A DNA stretch of 64,000 bases from Aquanectria penicillioides (Eukaryota > Ascomycota > Sordariomycetes > Hypocreales > Nectriaceae). The DNA lies in contig PYIU01000009.1 in the NCBI GenBank assembly GCA_003415625.1, positions 496,001 through 560,000 of the forward strand, given 5' to 3'. Position 1 is the first letter of the stretch; each line of letters starts with the position of its first letter. The notes beneath the pieces were generated by a model. The model worked only from the letters and a program-made list of their open reading frames with translations, was not told where the DNA came from and did not search any database. Below are positions 57,295 through 64,000 of the stretch, piece after piece. A program made the translations under genes and the position numbers.

Positions 57295-57834
57295 TTAACG
57301 CCTAAAAGCGTGTTCAAAGACCAACCACCACAAAATCCCCATCATTGGTGGTGCTGCTTTTCGTTGCCAAGGTAGTCGTCTCGGTTTCGGTCCCTGAGAC
57401 GGAGGTCTTTGCAGCCAGGCGGGAAATGATGGCATCATGGTCAAATCTCCTGTCAAGCGACAGGTCCTTGCCTTTCCCTTCCCGCTCCTTTTATTCTCTT
57501 TGCTTCGAAATAGATCTGAAAACCGTGTCCAAACCCCAGCCATGTTCTTCCCGGTGAAGAGAAGGAGAGGCGCCTTGAGAAGGAGGAGGCCCAGGTGGGC
57601 AAAGGTGCGGCCCGTTTCCCGGAGCTCGCCAGTGCGGTACTTGCGGATCATGTCGACGACAATGATGCCGAAGAATGCGGAGAAGAAGACTGCCAGAAGG
57701 GTGTAGCAGAGGATGGTGGAGGAAATGGGGCGGGCACGATGAAAGGGTCGTGCGTGAGCGGTTCCTGGGAAGTCGATGGATGGGGTTGAAGATTGTCCAT
57801 CGCTGAATGCCTTTGGAGTATTAAGAAAGAACAA
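57295..57834 (-). CDS. Possible small membrane protein, 179 aa
   Basis: An open frame with one strong hydrophobic segment (SSTILCYTLLAVFFSAFFGI, about residues 37-60) followed by a basic KYRTGELRETG turn and a weaker second hydrophobic stretch (LGLLLLKAPLLLFTG). The C-terminal half is basic, Pro-rich and unlike a folded domain. No family was recognised and no intron is needed. It converges with the HET gene about 195 bp away. It may be a real orphan or a chance frame; base composition does not decide. Confidence 0.35.
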   Translation of the reverse strand: MFFLNTPKAFSDGQSSTPSIDFPGTAHARPFHRARPISSTILCYTLLAVFFSAFFGIIVVDMIRKYRTGELRETGRTFAHLGLLLLKAPLLLFTGKNMAGVWTRFSDLFRSKENKRSGKGKARTCRLTGDLTMMPSFPAWLQRPPSQGPKPRRLPWQRKAAPPMMGILWWLVFEHAFRR

Positions 57835-58066
57835 AGAATATCCGAAATTGGGCGTTCGAAGTTCGGCAAATAAAATAGTTTATTTGATGCACTAGGTCGA
57901 GACTGAGTGAGGAGTGAAGAAGACGCAGTTGATGTTTGTTTGCTTCTCGTGGTCGACGACTCGCTGTCATACGGTTCATGAAACTGGAGAAACGTTGGGC
58001 AGGTCAGCTTTCGGCCAAAAGAGCCTGGAGACTTTTATAAAATACAACACTGCACCACAATAGATA

Positions 58067-58107
58067 TGAAGAAGAAGATGAAGAAGAAGAAGAAGAAGAA
58101 GAAGAAA
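58067..58107. repeat. GAA/AAG microsatellite
   Basis: About 13 imperfect GAA-type units (with two ATG interruptions) in the F-box 3' flank. Similar purine-only trinucleotide runs occur at 1411-1437 and, as TTC, at 6346-6369. Confidence 0.85.
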
Positions 58108-58629
58108 AATTCGGAGAAAGATTTTGCGTTTCTCTTCCTTGCGGACGAGTGCCATAGGACCCTGTTGGCCACCCTGTCCATTGATGCAAGGTTTGCGCCA
58201 TCCCGAGTTTACCAACGGCATCCAAGCTCGATAGGTCAGGCATATAAACTGGGTGGTACCTCTTTGGCTATCTCAGTGCCAAATTCGGGCTCACCGGGTT
58301 TGATGGCTCATCGCACAACGCAATTTGAGGGGTCATACGAGATATCGGCTACTTGTCAATGGAAGCCAGGATGATAGTTTGAATGCCCATCCACCAGTAA
58401 TCTGCTTGTAGACGATTCGAACCCTCACTTGAAGTATTTCACTACATTTTGGTTATTTAACCTCCAATGTCCTATGTATTACGAGGCCGAGGAAATATGA
58501 CAGTATCTTCCAAAAAGAAAGATATGACAAGATGCTCGCTTGGTAAATTATATAATCTAAATATGGCCTCCCACTCACGCTTTTGCTCCCACCTCGCAAC
58601 CCATCATGAACACCGTTTCAACATCCAAG

Positions 58630-60215
58630 TTATACCTTCAAAAAATTGTCAATGTCTATCCGCTCGAAGAAACTGATGTGTCCAAACCCAACCCAGTACT
58701 GTGCAATCCGCTTGTGACTAATAAGCAAGATTTGACTGTCAATGAACTTGTCTGCAGAGAAAGATTAGCTGGACGCAATTATATACCCCCGTGGTAATGG
58801 ACATGAATACTTACCACGAATAAATCCCGTCTCGGCTACATGCCCCCGGCTCTTGACGACCCTGACGCCTTCAAATGGCGGGTCTATAGAATCGCCAATG
58901 TATCCGTCCTTGCCCAGGTCATCGACGATAAAGGTATGTTCGCCGCGTGGTACGTTGGGGTCACCAGTCAACTTGATGGCTTCTAGTCGTCCGCGGTACG
59001 TGTGCGCCTTTGTCCTTCTCGCTTTCCATGCCGCATCCGACTCGGTATCACGACGCTCTATGCCAAGCTCCATGTCCGTAACGGGAGGGCTATCGGGCTG
59101 GTGGAACAAGAGAAACTCGCATCCGTGGCCACTGTAATCACCAACCCAGATTCCTCGCCAGGGCTTGAGGGTGTGGGCGTGTAAAGTTCTGGATCAAGGG
59201 TCGAATACGAGATGATCTCTTCACCAATGTGGATGCTGGACATGCCACCTGCGCCCAAATACCTGTCCGTCTGCATCGCTCTCAACGCATGTATGCCCGC
59301 AAACCCACCAGCGGGAGAGAGGGCCAGGCCCGGCGCTGCAGGGCTGCCAGCCATCTCCATCCATTGACGGACCCTGAAGGTTTGGTCGCTAACTTCTGAC
59401 CTCCGTCTCGGGCGTACATCAGGGTCAAGATGGAGAATAGCTTGGCCCTCGAAGATACCAGTGACGCGATGACGCGCTGGTATAGCCGGCGTTGGCCAGA
59501 CGTTGCCGTAGGGATAGGGAGAGGCCAGCTTCTGCTCTGCTACGTCTGGATCCAACGGACGGGAAAGGAGAAAGTTGCAAAACATGGCATCAAGCCGATC
59601 GTCCAAATGCATGGGAATCTCATCGGCGAATCGGTTGGCGCCGGGTCTTGTGGAGAAACCACCGTCTTCTCCGGGCTGGCGAACACGAAACTGGAGCACA
59701 GGCTTGTCCAAGTGCAGCAACACGCGAGGTTGAAAGCGGTGAATGAGGACATGGTTATGAGCCGGCCAAACCTGTGACGACGTCTGATTCCTTACAGCGA
59801 GGAGCCGATAGCCCTCGATGCAACCTCGTCTGGGGTCGAACCTCACGATGATGAGCTTCCCCATCAGATCCTGGTCGCAAAACCAGATCTTGTATTTGGG
59901 GAGGAACCAGACCAGATCGTGGGCGACATAGAGGTCATGGTAGCTTTCGCAGGGAGTGGAGCTGTTGACCGCTGCGCCGGGGACATTTTCTTGAACGAGG
60001 GGTTGCCAGATGACATCGGACAAGGCATGTTTCCGAAGCTTGTGACATGTAGCAGAGACTGAAGTGAGATCAAAGGGGGAGAGGTGGCTCAAAATGTTGT
60101 CAATAAGCTCCGGTGGGAGAACGAAGAGTTGGCAACCATCGGCGGTCGGACCAGGACCCGGCGATGGCGCACCCACAGAGGACGGGCCCATGCTGGCAAC
60201 TGATGGTTCTTCCAT
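58630..60215 (-). CDS. F-box protein with a conserved fungal C-terminal domain (one-base slip)
   Basis: Predicted SCF ubiquitin-ligase adaptor. The start at 60215 opens MEEPSVASMG. The F-box is at about residues 31-70 (FVLPPELIDNILSHLSPFDL; VIWQPLV). It is followed by a substrate-side region conserved in many ascomycete F-box proteins: HDLYVAHDLVWFLPKYKIWF, IVRFDPRRGCIEGYRLLA, then WVGDYSGHGCEFLLFHQPD and GDPNVPRGEHTFIVDDLG. The open frame slips near 59169-59171 (GGG on the plus strand); one added base joins ELYTPTP to the KPWRGIWVGDYSG part. A last intron, 58752-58814 (GTAAGT donor, CTCTGCAG acceptor), leads to a final exon 58630-58751 encoding DKFIDSQILLISHKRIAQYW and VGFGHISFFERIDIDNFLKV. 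Total about 510 aa. Target unknown. Confidence 0.82.
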
Positions 60216-60989
60216 CTATTACGCGAGCCTTGGAAAATGATGTGAGAGCGAGAGAGCAATATAACGAGGTCGCCGGTGTTGACTTGGTCTTGAGATTCAG
60301 TTCAGGGTAGGCGAGAGTAGAAGCGGAGACGTAGGCAAAGCCGGCCCATGTTTCGTTTTGCCGACGGGGGCGGCAGGGACGGATAAAATGCAGCTCTGTT
60401 TTGCGATGATTTCCCGAAACGGCCCGAGGATGCGAGGGCAGCAGAGGCTGCGTGTTGAATCGGCCTGGATGACGCGGTTGAGTTGCAAGAGGCAAGCCGA
60501 GTGTGCAACGGCATCGACGTCAATGTCGCCTAGTAACATGCCGCCTTAGTAATGCCGGGTTGTTATTCGGGTTGGCGGGGGTTAGCACTTTTGGGGGCAA
60601 AGGCCCGACATCTTGCATTGGAGATGAAATGCGACGGGACGTCTCATCTGGAATCTTATTCTCAGCCGGGACCGTTCGCGCGGATCCCTGGATTCCCTTC
60701 ATATCGTCGTCCTGTTTGCATTTGATAGGGCAACGGCAATCTTCAAGCGGCCCTCGGACTCTATCGCGGTGTCATGAATGGCAACACGGTACCTGACGAG
60801 CACTGACGCTAGGTGGCACTGTATGATGCCATCATTGGTCTTCGGACAAGGCTCCGTGTGTGATGTGATTTTCAAGTGCCGATAGACCACTGGCGACCCT
60901 TCATTTCAATCTATGGCTTGAGACAAAGAAACCCAAGCTGCAACTCACAAGGGTAACGTCCTATGGTGGCTGGGCGCTCGGTGCTATTC
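60216..60989. other. F-box gene upstream region
   Basis: No supported gene between the F-box start and the candidate small gene ending at 60990. Confidence 0.55.
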
Positions 60990-61518
60990 TTAGCCCATCA
61001 TTGGGTTGAGCCTCTGGGCTCCACCTCCTCCTTGCTGGTGAGATTGGTTAGCCGTGAGCCTTTTCGAGGCAAGGTTTCTTGATGATAACCCTGGATCCTT
61101 GACTCTTGGCTCTTCTCTGCAGACAACAAACACAGCATGTCCCTGACCAACAGAGCGCCATCCATGAACTCGCACAGAAAGCGAGGGGATGCATGTAAGC
61201 ATAACGATCGATAGCCGACCGCGGAGATAACAAAGACATATCACTATACCGGGGCACAACCCCAAGAAGCCATCACCACTTAGGAAAGGTACGTACCTTT
61301 GGGCCTGGGCCATCGGCGCCATCACCATCTCCAACCGGAATTTGCCCCTTTGCTTCCATCGGATCATTCTTGCCATCTCGTCCTTCGCCTTGCGTTTCTG
61401 TGCGACCAGCCGCCTCTGTGGTCGTTTTTCTTTCCTCTTCGGTCTCTGTATTATTGCTTGTATCTTTCTCATTCAACCCTACCCGGACTGGTCTGACCTC
61501 ATCGTTGCATATCGACAC
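60990..61518 (-). CDS. Candidate small hydrophilic two-exon gene, 88 aa
   Basis: Exon 1 is 61297-61518, opening MSICNDEVRPVRVGLNEKD, and ends exactly at a GTACGT donor. A branch-point-like GCTAACC and the acceptor TCTCACCAG precede an in-frame exon 2 at 60990-61034 encoding QGGGGAQRLNPMMG and a stop. The product would be acidic, Glu/Thr/Gly-rich and without Cys clusters, signal peptide or membrane helix. No family recognised. The support is the splice signals and clean frame, not homology. It could also be a chance combination. Confidence 0.35.
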
Positions 61519-61846
61519 CCGTTATTTATGTGAATAACCTCATCATCATCTTCTACCGGGCAGCGCACCTCAGCGTCCACGCTTGCATGCAGACAACCAA
61601 ACCTTCACATACTCGCTACACTTAAATCTTAGATTGCACTTGGGCCTTTGATCAGCACTCAGAAACCCCCGGTAGCGCCGGGCCCGAATCCCTGACAGTT
61701 CTCGTGTGGCTAGCCAACCGAAGCCTACTTCGCCACCTCCCCCCCCCCTTGTTATTCATTTCCTAGAGGGTTTTCCCGTGTCACCGCGGCGAATGGTCAT
61801 CATGTCAGCATTACTGCCCCTCATATCGGAGATTCTACCCATGATC
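61519..61846. other. Divergent spacer upstream of the cupin gene
   Basis: Short region with a C9 run near 61739-61748. It probably holds the cupin 5' UTR. An in-frame upstream ATG at 61793 could extend the cupin protein by 18 residues. Confidence 0.5.
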
Positions 61847-62412
61847 ATGCCCAGTACTACCCGTATCACCAAAGCTCAACAACTTCAGCCTTCACATCCC
61901 ACGGTTGAGGGGCCAGTTATCCAAAGAGATGCTATTGTCAACAAGTCCGACAAGATGTGTGCATCAGGTGAGTGAATTACTGTAGATGACTTACTTCACC
62001 AACCAACCACATAAACCCTGTGGCTCCGTATAGTTGTGGCAATGTCCAGTGCTAACCAGCTCCAAGTCCTCACGGTACGACCTAACTCTGTCTCAACTAT
62101 CCGCCACAATTGCGAACAAGGTAAATGCGGACCTATATTTCAACAGAAACTATTCTCTGACCTGTTATAGACGCTATCGTATATGCCATCTCAGGAACTG
62201 GGATCCTTGTCGTGAACGAAGGCCTTGGCATGGACCTCAAGAACCATGACTTAGCCACAGGGGACTTTGCCTTTGTCCCAGCCTGGACCGAGCATCAAGT
62301 TAAAAATGAGACTGATCAAGACGTCGTTTGGCTCATTATCCAAGGTGGTCCCCATCCTATTGGCGCAGACTTGGCTGACTGGGGTGGCGATATGGTCACC
62401 TTACGCGACTAA
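61847..62412 (+). CDS. Small cupin-domain protein
   Basis: Three exons, 61847-61967, 62034-62120 and 62171-62412, give 149 aa starting MPSTTRITKAQQLQPSHPTV. In-frame ATGs at 61841 and 61793 are alternatives. The single conserved cupin barrel is recognisable by STIRHNCEQDAIVYAISGTG (motif 1, with His and Glu) and DLATGDFAFVPAWTEHQVKN (motif 2, with PxW and His). It ends DLADWGGDMVTLRD. The usual G-x5-HxH motif is reduced to a single H here, so metal binding is uncertain. Members of this group are small cytosolic proteins, often annotated only as cupin; no reaction can be assigned. It converges with the alpha/beta hydrolase gene, whose stop lies 85 bp away. Confidence 0.8.
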
Positions 62413-62497
62413 GAATAATAATCTGGGCACCAATCTGATCGGTCACTCTATATCATAATATTTTCTATGTCGTGCTACTTGCGGAAGACCTCCATCT

Positions 62498-64000
62498 TCA
62501 TATATCACATGTATCTGGCCCGCAACCTTTTCTAATGAGGCGGACTACTGAATCGCAGGCAGAAGCATTATCAAACAACTGCGCATGGTCTAGACTGGGG
62601 AACATTACCACATCGAGGTTGTCCTCGATATAAGGGTTCTCCTCTGTAATACCCCCATCATCGCTTCTCTCTAGATATTCTGAAACCTTGGCTGTATCCA
62701 CAATCAAGTCACGGCCAGCCAGACTGACCACGGCTTTTCTCTCCGTCCTGCATCCCCCACTCTTGGACACGAGCAGCTCATCTTTCCACAATATGTTTTC
62801 ACGCCAAAAGAAATGGCGCCCTAGACACAACGCTACCCCTGGATCGGTACTTGCAAAGTACCACAATAGCCATTCGTTGGCCCTCTTTGGCTGTCGTCGC
62901 GTGAAGTTGTAAGCCACATGAGGGAGTTGGAGGGTGAGAGTGACCGGGTCAATCAACGTGACGGAGGGGATCCGGTGATGCAGCTCGGGAGAGTGAAGCA
63001 TGTGTGTTGTCAAGACGGAGCCGTATGAATGCGAGACCACAGCAAATTCTCGCCAGCAGTGGTAGTCAAGGATTGTAGAAATTTGGTCTAGAAATTCAGC
63101 CTTGGTAGGAATCGGAGCGTTTAGACGGAATGAGATTGGCAGCACCTCGATCGCGATGACACCGACAATTTGCTCCCCCTTTCTCTTTGCCCCGGCCACG
63201 TTTGCGAGAAACCGGGTGTACGGCCACAAACCAATGCCGATTCCATGAAAGAATAGAACAGGTACCTTGGTCGCGGCAGCATGGGGACGATACCAGTAAC
63301 TCAATTGAGGCGAGGGGGACCGCCGGGCCGCAATAAGTTCCTGAGGGCGTGGCGGAAGGATTCGCGTTGTGTTGGAGCCGGATCTGCGGTGGTATTGGAA
63401 TCCATGCCACCTGAAGATCATGTGAGTGATCTGGTCGATGAAGAAGATAATTATGTACCACACGAAGCTTCGGTACGCAGTGCTGATTTCATCAAATGTA
63501 AGGCGAAGACTCTGGGCGCTGCCGCGGCCTTCCTTCAGCCTGCGTCCTAGTTTTTCCTCGAGAAGTAAAATGAACTCATCAACCTCCTGGTTGATGGCCT
63601 CGTCGTGAATTCCGCCGGAAAGAGTTTCAGACTTCTGCTCAAAGAAGCCCCAGAGGATGAACTCTCTCACATTTTCACGACGGATCTCCTCTTCAGACGC
63701 ACCCAGGAACCATCCTTGCAAGTAATACTCTGCGCTTTGCATGTTGACCATGCACCTTTTGAACAAGGCCTTCCGCTCCTCTGGAGACTGCGGTGTTGGA
63801 TGGAGAGCATCTTGTTTGAGTTTGGCGAGGAAAGGACGGTAAATGAAGAGGAAGTATAGTGCTTCAGCTAGGAGCGCTGCACCAAAAATCGGAGTAATGA
63901 AGATGGATGTTGCTAGAGACCCATATGCGAGAAACAGCGCGACAAGGGCGGTGGCATATATCAGGGGAGTGTATTGAAGAAGAAAAATGGAAATGCGGAT
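62498..64000 (-). CDS. Membrane-linked alpha/beta hydrolase, 5' end cut by the window
   Basis: The frame is open from the right edge of the window to the stop at 62498 (at least 500 aa), so the start lies outside. The N-terminal part seen has two hydrophobic segments (LIYATALVALFLAYGSLATS; IFGAALLAEALYFLFI), suggesting a membrane anchor. The hydrolase fold begins at VPVLFFHGIGIGLWPYTRF (oxyanion HG motif). The nucleophile elbow is VVSHSYGSV, a GxSxG variant with Ser in the first position. AVVSLAGRDLIVD likely supplies the acid and FPSLDHAQLF the catalytic His. No lid or thioesterase-specific motif identifies the substrate; lipase or esterase activity on a membrane substrate is only an inference. 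No slip is seen in the part present. Confidence 0.8.
   Translation of the reverse strand: MRISIFLLQYTPLIYATALVALFLAYGSLATSIFITPIFGAALLAEALYFLFIYRPFLAKLKQDALHPTPQSPEERKALFKRCMVNMQSAEYYLQGWFLGASEEEIRRENVREFILWGFFEQKSETLSGGIHDEAINQEVDEFILLLEEKLGRRLKEGRGSAQSLRLTFDEISTAYRSFVWYIIIFFIDQITHMIFRWHGFQYHRRSGSNTTRILPPRPQELIAARRSPSPQLSYWYRPHAAATKVPVLFFHGIGIGLWPYTRFLANVAGAKRKGEQIVGVIAIEVLPISFRLNAPIPTKAEFLDQISTILDYHCWREFAVVSHSYGSVLTTHMLHSPELHHRIPSVTLIDPVTLTLQLPHVAYNFTRRQPKRANEWLLWYFASTDPGVALCLGRHFFWRENILWKDELLVSKSGGCRTERKAVVSLAGRDLIVDTAKVSEYLERSDDGGITEENPYIEDNLDVVMFPSLDHAQLFDNASACDSVVRLIRKGCGPDTCDI

Larger units (their letters stand above)
57100..58629. other. Spacer between HET gene and F-box gene
   Basis: Apart from the weak membrane-protein candidate at 57295-57834, no gene is visible. 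A GAA-type microsatellite lies at 58067-58107. Confidence 0.55.

Noticed and set aside
58405..58425. GATTCGAACC, resembling a tRNA T-loop on the minus strand
   Set aside because: No matching A box, anticodon arm or acceptor stem could be found around it.

Overview
The window looks like nuclear DNA of a filamentous ascomycete (Pezizomycotina, probably Sordariomycetes and possibly Hypocreales; the order is an inference from gene style, not proven). Genes are monocistronic and on both strands. Introns are short GT-AG introns with CTAAC-type branch points. Intergenic DNA is 0.1-4.5 kb long and full of homopolymers and microsatellites. The products are typically fungal: PTH11-like rhodopsin-domain protein, HET domain, fungal GH43/GH18, NAT purine permease, JIP5. 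I saw no rRNA or tRNA gene, CRISPR array or intact transposon.

Layout. 1-10.1 kb: one large fungal-specific gene (2735-5587, minus) in repeat-rich spacer. 10.1-24.8 kb: secreted endo-arabinanase (GH43), MARVEL-domain membrane protein, rhodopsin-domain membrane protein, secreted glycerophosphodiesterase-like protein and secreted GH18 chitinase. 24.8-32 kb: ribosome-biogenesis WD40 protein JIP5 and a shortened iron-type alcohol dehydrogenase gene, then 3.8 kb without a recognisable gene. 32-41.6 kb: UapA/UapC-type purine permease with a candidate purine-regulator (UaY) site and GATA sites upstream, an 857-aa orphan protein with six exons, and a LAT-type amino-acid permease with a Gln/Met repeat tail. 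42-53.4 kb: housekeeping block of mRNA-capping RNA triphosphatase (CET1), proteasome subunit RPN2 and mitochondrial sulfite oxidase. 55-64 kb: HET-domain gene, small membrane ORF, F-box protein, small two-exon gene, cupin protein, and a membrane-linked alpha/beta hydrolase cut by the right edge.

The genes do not form an evident biosynthetic cluster. Two themes stand out. First, nutrient acquisition: arabinanase, chitinase, phosphodiesterase, purine and amino-acid permeases, and sulfite oxidase. Second, the reading frame slips by one base inside conserved genes at several places (CET1, RPN2, F-box, HET), mostly next to short G or C runs and nearly always as if one base were missing. Because RPN2 and CET1 are expected to be essential, uncorrected indel errors in the assembly are the simplest explanation. 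The two frame breaks in the HET gene could instead be real decay. Exon boundaries below were derived by hand from frame continuity and GT-AG signals.
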